Source of the DNA: JAOPZW01 sp963707695
Lineage (GTDB): Bacteria > Actinomycetota > Thermoleophilia > Solirubrobacterales > Solirubrobacteraceae
Direction: 5' to 3'
Assembly: GCA_963707695.1 (NCBI GenBank)
Contig: CAVPQY010000003.1
Coordinates: 806,001-870,000 of the forward strand
Length of the DNA: 64,000 nucleotides
A program made the position numbers and the translations under genes. Every line of letters starts with the position of its first letter. Within the stretch, counting starts at the first letter, position 1. The notes below the pieces were generated by a model. The model saw only the letters and a program-made list of their open reading frames with translations, was not told the DNA's origin and searched no databases. Below, piece by piece: positions 44,908-52,861 of this stretch.

Positions 44908-46144
44908 CCTGCTGCTGGCGTTCGTCGCGCTGTACCCGGTCTGCACCGCCGCGATGTGGATGGCGGGGGGCCTGCTCTTCCGCGTGCTGGACGAGCCGGC
45001 CGCGGCCGAGGAGCCGGACGGCGGGTGGCCGGCGGTGTCCGTGCTCATCCCCGCCTACAACGAGGCGGAGGTGATCGCCATCAGCATCACGGCGGCGCTG
45101 GCGTCGGACTACCCGGCGCTGGAGGTGCTCGTCCTCGACGACGGCTCCACCGACGCCACCGCGACGGCCGCGCGAGAGGCGTGCGCGGGGGACGCGCGCT
45201 GCCGGGTGATCCACGACGCGGTCAACCGCGGCAAGGCCGACCGGCTCAACTTTGGCTTCCACCACGCGCGCCACGACCTCGTGGCCGTGATCGACGCGGA
45301 CACCCACGTGCACCCGCAGGCGCTCAAGCTGCTCGTCGCGCGCATCTCCAGTTCACGCATGGTCGCCGCCGTCGCAGGGGCGCCGCACGTCACGAACCGC
45401 GGGCGCCTGCTGCTCGCCATGCAGGTCCTCGAAGCAGCGACGATCATCGGCCTGAACCGCCGTACGCAGTCGCTGACCGGCCGGGTCGGCGTCGTCGCCG
45501 GCGTCCTGGGGCTGTTTCGGCGCGACCGCGTGCTGGCCGTCGGAGGCTACGACCCGCGGATGGCGACCGAGGACATCGACCTGACCTGGAAGCTCCTGCT
45601 CGCGGGGTGGGAGACGGTGTACGAGCCGCGCGCGCTCGTCGGCATGCAGGTCCCTTCGACGCTGCGCGCGCTGTGGGCGCAGCGGACGCGCTGGGCCCGC
45701 GGTCAGGGCGAGGTGCTGCACGCCCACCTCGGCGATGTGACCCGATGGCGCAACCACCGCATGTGGCTCTTGAGCACCGAGGCGTTGGCATCGCTGCTGT
45801 GGGTCATCGCGCTCGCCGCATCGCTCGTGATGGCCGCGCTCGGCCTCGCGCTGAGCGATCGAGACCCGCTCGAGTTCGCCTTCGCCTGGGGGATCGCGAT
45901 CGCCGCCGTCGCGACGGTCCAGCTCCTCGTCGCCCTCCGGCTCGAGCATGGCTACGACCCGACGTGCCTGCGCAGCTTCCTCCTCGCGGCCGTGTACCCC
46001 CTGGCCTACTGGACGATCAGCGCCGCGGCGGCGCTCCACTCTCAGACCATCGCGCTCGTGCGGGGGCCCCGGGGACGGCGCGTCGTCTGGGACATCCCCC
46101 GCGAACGGCTCCGGACCGGCCCGATCAGCGGAGAAGCGCCTTGA
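44891..46144 (+). CDS. Family 2 membrane glycosyltransferase (PgaC/IcaA-like)
   Basis: A 417-residue processive-type glycosyltransferase. N-terminal membrane helix, then a GT-A domain with V-L-I-P-A-Y-N-E, V-L-D-D-G-S-T-D, D-A-D-T, the catalytic A-T-E-D-I-D-L-T-W and Q-R-T-R-W-A-R-G (Q-x-x-R-W). Three or more C-terminal membrane helices follow. These are the motifs of poly-beta-1,6-GlcNAc synthases and hyaluronan-type enzymes that polymerise and export the chain. The ATG at 44891 leaves the helix intact. It is the best-preserved cargo gene of the island with the sulfatase. Confidence 0.85.
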   Translation: MRTAADLLLAFVALYPVCTAAMWMAGGLLFRVLDEPAAAEEPDGGWPAVSVLIPAYNEAEVIAISITAALASDYPALEVLVLDDGSTDATATAAREACAGDARCRVIHDAVNRGKADRLNFGFHHARHDLVAVIDADTHVHPQALKLLVARISSSRMVAAVAGAPHVTNRGRLLLAMQVLEAATIIGLNRRTQSLTGRVGVVAGVLGLFRRDRVLAVGGYDPRMATEDIDLTWKLLLAGWETVYEPRALVGMQVPSTLRALWAQRTRWARGQGEVLHAHLGDVTRWRNHRMWLLSTEALASLLWVIALAASLVMAALGLALSDRDPLEFAFAWGIAIAAVATVQLLVALRLEHGYDPTCLRSFLLAAVYPLAYWTISAAAALHSQTIALVRGPRGRRVVWDIPRERLRTGPISGEAP

Positions 46145-46277
46145 GCCCGATCAGCGCGCCGGCGATGAGTCCCATCGCCGCCGCTCGGAGGAGCGCCCGG
46201 CGGACGGGCGCGCCCGCGAGCCGCGCGGCGAGGAACCCGTAGGCGCTGATCAGGCCCAGCCCGGACCACTTCGACAG
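46125..46277 (-). pseudogene. Possible membrane-protein remnant
   Basis: A minus-strand open stretch of about 50 codons ends at a TGA (46125-46127). It encodes a hydrophobic segment (G-L-G-L-I-S-A-Y-G-F-L-A-A-R-L, then A-A-M-G-L-I-A-G-A-L-I-G-L). There is no start codon before it runs into the neighbouring gene. It may be the C-terminal end of a lost membrane protein. Confidence 0.3.
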
Positions 46278-46302
46278 TCGGGGGCAGCCCCTTCGTTTGT
46301 GG

Positions 46303-46731
46303 TCAGCCCCTTTGGCTGCGCTTGAAGGCGTCCATTGCGTCGGGACGGGTGAGCGCCCAGATCACCCACGCGTCGAACGCGATCAGGAGGAGCGACCAGA
46401 ACGGGTAGTACGGGATGAAGAAGAAGTTCGCGATCGCGCTGAGGATCGCGAGCACGATCGCGGTGATGCGCGCCCACGTCTGTCCGGTGCCCAGGCCCCA
46501 AGCCGTGCCGACGAGCAGGATGCCGAACAGCAGATGGATCCATCCCCACGCCGTGACGTCGAGATCGAACGTGTAGTGGCGCGTGACGACGTAGAAGTCG
46601 TCGTTGAAGAGCGCGACCAGCCCGGCGATGAAGTGGAAGCAGCCGATCAGGAGCAGGAGCGCAGCGGCGAAGACGATGCCGGTGGTCTCCCAGTCCGATG
46701 ACTCACGGCGACGATGTTGCTGGTCCGTCAT
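46303..46731 (-). CDS. DUF7144-type four-helix membrane protein
   Basis: A 142-residue membrane protein with four helices (G-I-V-F-A-A-A-L-L-L-L-I-G-C-F-H-F; W-G-W-I-H-L-L-F-G-I-L-L-V-G-T; W-A-R-I-T-A-I-V-L-A-I-L-S-A-I; F-W-S-L-L-L-I-A-F-D-A-W-V-I-W-A-L). The W-G-W-I-H and P-Y-Y-P-F-W-S motifs are typical of the actinobacterial DUF7144 family. AGAAGGGAG lies before the ATG. Function unknown. Its base composition is clearly less GC-rich than the chromosome. Confidence 0.78.
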   Translation of the reverse strand: MTDQQHRRRESSDWETTGIVFAAALLLLIGCFHFIAGLVALFNDDFYVVTRHYTFDLDVTAWGWIHLLFGILLVGTAWGLGTGQTWARITAIVLAILSAIANFFFIPYYPFWSLLLIAFDAWVIWALTRPDAMDAFKRSQRG

Positions 46732-47220
46732 GAGGCTCCCTTCTGTTGGGGCACGAAGCGTCGGGCGGGTCATTCGCCGCACAGGGCGAAACACCTGCGG
46801 GACGTCGGCCTCAGGAGTAGCCCAGCGACGGTCGTACCTCCCCCTTGGCACGGAATAGGCGGTCGCAGCCGTAGGGATGCGGATGCACGTCAGAACAGCG
46901 AACCTCTTAGGACGCGAGCCATCTCGACGCGGCTGCCCGCGTGAAGGTCGATGACGTCGTTCATGCCGCGTGTGAGCACGGCACCTTGAGACCGGGTTGA
47001 CGCGCCGTCTGGCGTTGGAAGGCGTGCGCTCGTTGTGTTCCGCACGCCGCGACGGACGGCACGGGAGCGGGGTCCCCTGCCCCGTCTGACCGCGGTTCTC
47101 GCCGTTGGCCTGGGGCCTAGCCGCTTCGGTTGACTCCCCGTGTCGCGGCGGGGTCTGCATCGATCTCCCGCGGGCTGTACCGGACCGGCGAGACAGTGCT
47201 ACCTAGGAAGTTGGGCAGGT
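46732..47220. other. Gene-poor stretch of the island
   Basis: About 490 bases of moderate GC with no frame I can defend. A short minus-strand frame encoding M-N-D-V-I-D-L-H-A-G-S-R-V-E-M-A-R may be debris. No tRNA-like structure or clear repeat was seen. Confidence 0.4.
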
Positions 47221-47847
47221 CTACGTTCCTTCGAGGGCCTTCTTGCAGGTGTCCGACATGCCCTGCAGATCCTTCTTCACGGCCGATGCCTGCTCGCTGG
47301 GGTTGTCGCTCTGCACGACCGACCCAAGTGCCGACAGGTAGGCGTTGGCACAATCGGTGACGATCGCCGTCTGAGATTCAGCTGCCTTGGCCTCCGCCTT
47401 GGCCTGCTCCGCCTCGGCGTTGGCCTTGTCGGTCGCGTTGTTGGTCTGTGAGGCCTTCTGCTGTGCCGCTGCCGCGTCTTGCTGTGCCTTTGCGCTGGCC
47501 TGCTCGGCATCCTTGAGGTTCTGCTGAGTGGCGGCAAGATCCTTGGTTGCCCTGCCGAGCTGCTGTTCGAGATCCTCGTACACCGTCTTGAACGTCACCG
47601 TCGCGGCTCCGCCCGCTGCTTTGCCTTTGCTGAGCTGCGACTGCAGATCCTCGACCTGCTTATTGGCATCATCGAGGTCCGACTGCTTGTTCATGCCCCA
47701 CACGAGCAGCCCGATGCTGACGAGTGCCAGGACCACGCTCACCCAGATCCACGGATTTCTGCGCCCGCCCGCCGGCGGCTCGCCGCCATCTCCGGACTCC
47801 TCGGCGCCGGGCCGCGAACCACCATCGGATGCGTCAGCTGTCGACAC
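47221..47847 (-). CDS. Single-pass membrane protein with periplasmic coiled coil
   Basis: About 208 residues. A Gly/Glu/Pro-rich cytoplasmic leader ends in R-R-N-P-W-I-W-V-S, followed by one membrane helix (V-V-L-A-L-V-S-I-G-L-L-V-W-G). A long Ala/Gln/Lys heptad region (D-A-N-K-Q-V-E-D-L-Q-S-Q-L through A-E-A-K-A-A-E) comes next, then a small domain with two Cys (T-D-C-A-N-A-Y and D-T-C-K-K-A-L). I chose the GTG at 47847; a GTG at 47919 would add 24 residues unlike a signal or helix. Function unknown. Confidence 0.65.
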   Translation of the reverse strand: MSTADASDGGSRPGAEESGDGGEPPAGGRRNPWIWVSVVLALVSIGLLVWGMNKQSDLDDANKQVEDLQSQLSKGKAAGGAATVTFKTVYEDLEQQLGRATKDLAATQQNLKDAEQASAKAQQDAAAAQQKASQTNNATDKANAEAEQAKAEAKAAESQTAIVTDCANAYLSALGSVVQSDNPSEQASAVKKDLQGMSDTCKKALEGT

Positions 47848-47988
47848 CGGCCGCAGCTTGACGTGCGTCGCGTCGGCGCCGCAATGCGGCGCGCACGAGG
47901 TTGAGCTGGGTGCCTGCACACCCCTGAGCTCACGGAGCCTCCGCGAAGAACACAGCAGGCGACGGTTACGAGCCTGCGGAGGGAGGTC

Positions 47989-48464
47989 TCAGAGGACGCG
48001 GCGACCTTCGGCCGCCGCCTCGATCTCGCGCTTGAGCTCGTCGGCGTCGGTGTCGATCTGCTTCTCGATCAGCTTGTTGGCCCGCTTGGTCGCCCGTTCG
48101 AGCTGCTCCTCGATCTTCGACTCGCCGAGCACGATCACGGCGGCGCTGCCATCGTCGAGCCCGTCGCCAAGATCCTTGAGGTCGCCGCGCGAGATGCCCC
48201 GCGTGAGGTGCCCGGTGAGGCCGCCTGCGCCAGCGCCGACAATTGCGCTGCCGATGATCGCGGGCGGGAAGATGATCCCGACCAGCGCCCGGACCGCGGC
48301 CCCGGTCCAGGCGCCGTGCTGGGTCGGCTTCTGGTCTTTGTCACACGGACCTTGCCGTCGGCTTCCTTTCGGATGACCGCGGAGTCGAAGGTCCCGATCG
48401 CCCCGGCGGCATGGAGGTCGAACACGGCTTCGTAGTCGGTCTCGGCGTCCGCGATGTTGTGCAT
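47989..48464 (-). CDS. DUF1269 family glycine-zipper protein (frameshifted)
   Basis: About 158 residues if one missing base near 48343 is restored. The N-terminus A-E-T-D-Y-E-A-V-F-D-L-H-A-A-G-A-I and K-P-T-Q-H-G-A-W-T-G precede a Gly/Ala hydrophobic hairpin (G-I-I-F-P-P-A-I-I-G-S-A-I-V-G-A-G-A-G-G-L). A charged helical tail (I-E-E-Q-L-E-R-A-T-K-R-A-N-K-L-I-E-K) ends the protein. Related proteins are small membrane-associated proteins often described as stress-linked. It follows a truncated family member. Confidence 0.7.
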
Positions 48465-48565
48465 ACGGGCCGTGCCGTTGCGTCCTCGGAGACCGCGGCG
48501 TACGGAAGGGCCCGTCGGCCCGTCGCATTTCGGACTCCTTTGTGCGGGCCGGGCCCGACTGTCTT

Positions 48566-48868
48566 CTACCACCGGGTGGGGTGGCGCGGCGCCGAAACGC
48601 GCTGGGCGGTCGCCGCGAGAAGGGGCGGGGCGAAGAGGCCGAGCACGAGGCCAGCCCCCGCGCCGACCTCGGCGCCCTTGCGTCCGAGGTGGTCGCCGGT
48701 CTCCTGCACGTGAATCTCACCCTTGGCGTCCTTGATGACCAGCGCCACACCGTCGGTCGCGATGTCACCGTCCGCCGCGAGTTTGGCGTAGGCGTCGAAG
48801 TCCTGCTGGGCCAGGTCGGGAATGAGGTAGACCGCAATTAGGACGTCCAGCTGTTCGGTGTCGCTCAT
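48566..48868 (-). pseudogene. C-terminally truncated DUF1269 family protein
   Basis: The first 88 residues match the family (V-L-I-A-V-Y-L-I-P-D-L-A-Q-Q-D-F, D-G-V-A-L-V-I-K-D, E-T-G-D-H-L-G-R-K-G, G-L-V-L-G-L-F-A-P-P-L-L-A-A-T-A). The frame then turns into an unrelated basic tail and stops. The second half of the glycine zipper and the charged C-terminus are gone. GAGAGGAG precedes the ATG and the sulfatase ends 18 bases upstream, so it was once co-transcribed with it. Confidence 0.72.
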
Positions 48869-48886
48869 GGTGCTCCTCTCGGGACC

Positions 48887-51295
48887 TCAGGCGCTCGCGG
48901 CGTGTGCCGCCAGGGCCTGGGCCGCATGCTTGTTCAGCGCGCTCGCTTCCTCATCGCTGAGGTGGGGGGCGACGTCGAAGACGACTTGCTTGATCTCGCC
49001 GGTGAAGGCGAACGGCGCCTTGTCGGCGTAGCTGCGGTCGACGACCAGACCGTTGTCGCGGCCGATGTCCATGCCGGAGTAACCCGAGAAGCGAGCCGGC
49101 ACCGTGTGCTCCATCCGACCGTTCGCGACGGGTCTGCCGTTCACCAGCAGCGTGATCTCACCGCCGGTCGCCGGCTTGGACTCGTCGGCGGTGAAGGCGA
49201 GCTCGACACTGACGTCGCCGCTCGGCAGAGGCTCCTCGGCTACCTGGGTGTACTCGAGCACGCCAAGCATCGAGTAGGTGTGCTTGAGCTTTCCATCCTG
49301 CACGAAGAGCGTGAAGCCGCCGAGATGGTCGGCCTCGGCGACGATCACGCCTTCGGCGCCGCCGTCCGGGATGACCAAGTCGGCGCTGATCGTGTAGGAG
49401 TGGTTGTAGATCCGCGGAATCATCCCACTGCAGACGTTCTGGATGTCGCCGCCGCGGAAGACGAACTTCGAGTCCTTCGGGACCGGCGGCACCATGCCGA
49501 AGAAGGACGTGAGCCCGCCGAGCAACGGCAGGACGTTGTTGCTCTTCGCCTCCGACCAGAACAGCTCGGAGAGCTCCTTGACCTTCTCGGGATGGTCCGC
49601 AGCGACGTTGGTCGACTGCGTGAAGTCGTCGGGCAGGTAGTAGAGCTCGACGGGGTCAGCCTCGGGATCCCAGCCCGGCCCGAACTGACGGAGTGCGTCC
49701 GGGTCGAGCGACCAGGGGATCCGCTGCAGCCGCTGGCTGAACAGCCAGCCGTCCTTGTACATTCCCCGGTTGCCGAGGATCTCGTAGTACTGCTGGGTGT
49801 GCCGCTCAGGCGCAGCCGCGCTCGAAAAGGAGTCGGCGAAGGTGGCGCCGTCAAACGGTTGCTGCGCGACACCGTCGATCGAGTCGGGCATCGGGATCCC
49901 GGCGAGATCCAGGACCGTCGCCCCGATGTCCGTCACGTGCGTGTAGTGATCGCGGACGGCGCCCGGGTCGCTAATTCCCGCTGGCCAGTGCACGACGAGC
50001 GGGTTTCGCGTGCCTCCGAGATGCGAGGCGACCTGCTTGCCCCAGTCGAACGGGGTGTTGCCGGCCCACGCCCACCCGGCGGAGTAATGCGGCGCGAGCT
50101 GCTCGTCGCCCCAGGCCTCGAGTCCGCCGTGCTTGAAGATCAGGCCGATCTGCTCCTCTGGCGTGAGCGGGATGCCGTTGAGCGTGGTCAGCTCGTTGAA
50201 CGTGCCCGTGAGTGTGCCCTCCATGCTCGCGCCGTTGTCGCCCCAAACCCACATCACGACCGTGTTCTCGAGCTCGCCCATGTCGTCGACTGCGTCGATG
50301 ATTCGGCCGATGTTCCAGTCGGCGTTCTCGGAGTAGCCCGCATAGACCTCCATCTGGCGGGCGTAGAGGCGCTTGTGCGTCTCGTCGAGCGAGTCCCACG
50401 TCGGGAATGCACCGTTCCGCGGCGGCAGTTCCGCGTTCTCGGGGACGACGCCGAGCCTCTTCTGCCGCTCGAAGATCTCCTCGCGCATCACGTCCCAGCC
50501 CTGGTCGAACGCGCCGCGGTACTTGTCGGACCACTTGCGCGGGACGTGGTGAGGTGCGTGACTGCAGCCCGTCGCGACGTAGGCGAACCACGGCGTCTTC
50601 GGCTGTTCCGACCGAACCCGGTGAAGCCAGCCGATCGTCTTGTCGGCGAGGTCGTCCTGGAAGTAGTACTGCTCGTCGTCCCTCGCCTCGGGGACGCCGA
50701 TGATCTTCTGGTTCTCGGCGATCAGCGGGTCGTACTGCCCGGCCTCGCCACCGAGGAAGCCCCAGAAGTAGTCGAATCCGAGCCGGGTCGGCCAGCGGTC
50801 GAACGGCCCCGAGAACCCCTGCTGGTCGTCCGGGGTCAGATGCCACTTCCCGAATCCGCCCGTCAGATAGCCGTTCTCCTGCAGGATGCGGGCAAACGGC
50901 GCACAGTCGTGGGGGATCGTCGCGTTGTAGCCGGGGAATGGGCCCGAGAACTCGCCGACCATGCCGAAGCCGACCCGGTGATGATTGCGACCGGTCATCA
51001 GCGCCGCGCGGGTCGGCGAGCACAGCGCGGTCACATGGAAGCGGTTGTAGCGCAGGCCGTCCTGTGCGAGACGGGTGTAGTTCGGCGTTTGGATCGGACC
51101 GCCGAACGTGCTCGGATTGCCGAAGCCGGCGTCGTCGATCAGCACGAGAAGGACGTTCGGCGCCCCCTCGGGTGGCTCGACGTGGCTGGCCTGGTCCCAG
51201 TCAGGCGTCGAATCGGCGAGCGTCCGCCCGATGCCGCCGGCGAACCGCGGTCGCCGGATCGGAAGGCTGCTGCGGTCGATCGCTGCGCGGGGCAT
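48887..51295 (-). CDS. Type I arylsulfatase (formylglycine-dependent)
   Basis: An 802-residue sulfatase. The alkaline-phosphatase-fold domain starts at P-N-V-L-L-V-L-I-D-D-A-G-F-G-N (metal Asp pair near 54-55). The modification motif C-S-P-T-R has Cys 92, to become formylglycine, and A-A-L-M-T-G-R-N-H-H completes it. Further sites are G-K-W-H-L and H-A-P-H-H. The last 200 residues resemble a lectin-like beta domain. There is no signal peptide, so it is probably cytoplasmic. The activating enzyme is not in the window. Codon use is less GC-rich than the core genes. Confidence 0.9.
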   Translation of the reverse strand: MPRAAIDRSSLPIRRPRFAGGIGRTLADSTPDWDQASHVEPPEGAPNVLLVLIDDAGFGNPSTFGGPIQTPNYTRLAQDGLRYNRFHVTALCSPTRAALMTGRNHHRVGFGMVGEFSGPFPGYNATIPHDCAPFARILQENGYLTGGFGKWHLTPDDQQGFSGPFDRWPTRLGFDYFWGFLGGEAGQYDPLIAENQKIIGVPEARDDEQYYFQDDLADKTIGWLHRVRSEQPKTPWFAYVATGCSHAPHHVPRKWSDKYRGAFDQGWDVMREEIFERQKRLGVVPENAELPPRNGAFPTWDSLDETHKRLYARQMEVYAGYSENADWNIGRIIDAVDDMGELENTVVMWVWGDNGASMEGTLTGTFNELTTLNGIPLTPEEQIGLIFKHGGLEAWGDEQLAPHYSAGWAWAGNTPFDWGKQVASHLGGTRNPLVVHWPAGISDPGAVRDHYTHVTDIGATVLDLAGIPMPDSIDGVAQQPFDGATFADSFSSAAAPERHTQQYYEILGNRGMYKDGWLFSQRLQRIPWSLDPDALRQFGPGWDPEADPVELYYLPDDFTQSTNVAADHPEKVKELSELFWSEAKSNNVLPLLGGLTSFFGMVPPVPKDSKFVFRGGDIQNVCSGMIPRIYNHSYTISADLVIPDGGAEGVIVAEADHLGGFTLFVQDGKLKHTYSMLGVLEYTQVAEEPLPSGDVSVELAFTADESKPATGGEITLLVNGRPVANGRMEHTVPARFSGYSGMDIGRDNGLVVDRSYADKAPFAFTGEIKQVVFDVAPHLSDEEASALNKHAAQALAAHAASA

Positions 51296-51618
51296 GGGGC
51301 TACGTCCTCTCGTTCTCAGACGTCCACATGCTGGGCACGCCTTGTCTCGTGACCGACGCTAGGGCGGGGACCATCTCCGGAGCATCGCCCAGTTGGGATG
51401 AGTCGGCGGATCGCGCTCGTACAGATGCCGGAGGTCGCGTCGATGTGGCGTTCCAAGCGGGATGCTGAACCCGTCGTTTGGGGGGATCCCCCTCGGCGGC
51501 ACTCGGCCGCCCGACCCGCTTCCGGGGTCATCCGTTAGCACGTCAGGGCTGAGGGTCTGAAGGTCGCCTGGGCTCGTCCTTCACCGCGCGTGCCCCGGGA
51601 GGAGCCGATCCGCGAAGG
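51296..51618. other. Non-coding debris between sulfatase and integrase remnant
   Basis: About 320 bases without a supported gene, terminator or repeat. It includes the upstream region of the sulfatase gene (GAGGACG before its ATG). Confidence 0.4.
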
Positions 51619-52016
51619 TCAGCTCGACCGGTCCGCCGACCCGTCATCCATCAGGTGCGCGTACCTCGACAGCGTGCAGCTCGGCGAATGGTGGCCGAGC
51701 AGGCGCGACACCTGCACGATGTTCCGCCCGTCCTCGATGAGGATGCTGGCAAATGCGTGACCGAACCCGTGAACCCGGTCCATCGGACATCGGCCTGTTG
51801 CGCGAAGGGCAGGACTGTGCGCCGCACATTCTCAGGTCGGATCACAGCCCCGCGTCGGCGCTCAGCGTCGAGCGGCAGCAGGAAACCCGCTCGAAGGCTC
51901 TGGGTCCAGGCCATGGATCGACGTGCCAACACGAAGGGAGAGGCGGAAGAGCGGCCCCGGCACGTTCGCAGTTTCGTTCGCGCCGCCCAAGCGCTGCGCC
52001 CGCCTCCGAGATCCAA
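51619..52016 (-). pseudogene. Tyrosine recombinase/integrase C-terminal remnant
   Basis: The last 53 codons read V-H-G-F-G-H-A-F-A-S-I-L-I, then I-V-Q-V-S-R-L-L-G-H-H-S-P and T-L-S-R-Y-A-H-L. That is the H-x-x-R-H, L-G-H-x-S and nucleophile-Tyr block of phage-type integrases. The catalytic Arg of H-x-x-R is Gly here. A -1 shift near 51770 separates it from the preceding V-I-R-P-E-N-V-R-R-T-V-L-P-F-A segment. The N-terminal arm-binding half is absent. It lies directly inside the tRNA-Lys end of the island. Confidence 0.8.
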
Positions 52017-52052
52017 CGGGGCGAAATCACGGGTGGCCGCTCGGAGTTCTTA

Positions 52053-52089
52053 AGTGCCCCCGGAAGGAATCGAACCTTCAACCTTCGGA
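52053..52089 (-). repeat. Right attachment-site repeat (within tRNA-Lys)
   Basis: The 37 bases shared exactly with 44420-44456. They cover the 3' part of the functional tRNA-Lys plus two bases beyond it, as expected for an integrase core site that keeps the tRNA intact. Confidence 0.88.
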
Positions 52090-52127
52090 TTAAGAGTCCG
52101 CTGCTCTGCCAGTTGAGCTACAGGGGC
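52055..52127 (-). tRNA. tRNA-Lys (anticodon CTT)
   Basis: A 73-base cloverleaf on the minus strand: acceptor GCCCCTG/CGGGGGC with discriminator A, D-arm GCTC...GAGC, anticodon stem CGGAC/ATCCG-type around loop CTCTTAA (anticodon CTT), and T-arm with GGTTCGATTCC. CCA is not encoded. It is the integration target of the island. Confidence 0.94.
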
Positions 52128-52147
52128 GGGCCGCTGGACTGTAGCGA

Positions 52148-52855
52148 CTAGCCCGTGGAGGTCGTGCCCTGCGCGCCGCTCGTGGCGCCGCTCTTGGCCT
52201 GGTCCAGCGCGGTCCAGTTCTGCTGGATCGTGTCCTTGATCTGCTTGCGCTGGGCGGCCGGGGTCAGGGCGACCGCCTTGTCCCGGGCGAGCGTCGCCTT
52301 GCGGGTCTGCCCGGCGCCGTGGGCGAAGATCGAGAGCTGTGCGTAGAGCGCCGCCGGCGGCGACTTCTCGGCGTCGATGACGACCTCCTGCGCCGCCGTC
52401 GCCTTGTCGTAGCGCTGCAGCCCGGTCGGGCCGTAGGCCTGCACCATCTGGCGCGCGACGTTGGGATCCACCTTGGGCGGGTTCAGCGCGAGGTAGCGAT
52501 CCCACGCCGACGCGGCCTGACCGAGGCGCTCGCGACCCTTGTCGGTGTACTGCTGCGTCGCCTGGTCGTAGCCCTCGCTGTTGGCGATCTGGAAATGGAC
52601 GGTCGTCAGCGCCGCCCAGCCGGCGGCGTCGCGCGGGTTGCGCTCGACGCGCTGCTCCAGCGCGTCGACGCGCTTCTGGACGACGTCGCTGGAGCTGGAG
52701 CTGTTGCTGCTGCCGCCGAGCGCGTCGAAGAGGCCGCCCGAGGTCGAGCCCCCGATCCCGAAGAAGATCAGGCCGCCGCCCATGAGCAGCGCCAGCGAGG
52801 CGTAGATCACCTGGATGGTCCGGCGTCGGCCACGGCCGCGGAGGTCGAACAGCAT
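52148..52855 (-). CDS. Tetratricopeptide-like membrane protein downstream of tatC
   Basis: A 235-residue protein with one N-terminal membrane helix (I-Y-A-S-L-A-L-L-M-G-G-G-L-I-F-F-G-I) and a Ser/Gly linker. A helical domain follows with TPR-like pairs (V-E-R-N-P-R-D-A-A-G-W-A-A-L; A-W-D-R-Y-L-A-L-N-P; A-L-Y-A-Q-L-S-I-F-A-H-G). TATCCT lies 8 bases before the ATG, over the tatC stop, so it may have its own promoter as well as read-through from tatAC. It could scaffold Tat or envelope proteins; no direct evidence. Confidence 0.75.
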   Translation of the reverse strand: MLFDLRGRGRRRTIQVIYASLALLMGGGLIFFGIGGSTSGGLFDALGGSSNSSSSSDVVQKRVDALEQRVERNPRDAAGWAALTTVHFQIANSEGYDQATQQYTDKGRERLGQAASAWDRYLALNPPKVDPNVARQMVQAYGPTGLQRYDKATAAQEVVIDAEKSPPAALYAQLSIFAHGAGQTRKATLARDKAVALTPAAQRKQIKDTIQQNWTALDQAKSGATSGAQGTTSTG

Positions 52856-52861
52856 GCCGTT

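Larger units (their letters stand above)
44420..52127. mobile_element. Decayed integrative genomic island at tRNA-Lys
   Basis: A 7.7-kb segment bounded by a complete tRNA-Lys on the right and an exact 37-base copy of that tRNA's 3' part on the left, both in the same orientation. A tyrosine-recombinase C-terminal remnant lies directly inside the tRNA end, the usual position for an integrase. Much of the cargo is lower in GC than the flanks, and three or more genes are damaged. It was probably integrated by site-specific recombination and is now immobile. Confidence 0.8.

Noticed and set aside
47117..47360. Short frames on both strands before the coiled-coil gene
   Set aside because: No ribosome binding site, no motif and no hydrophobic pattern.
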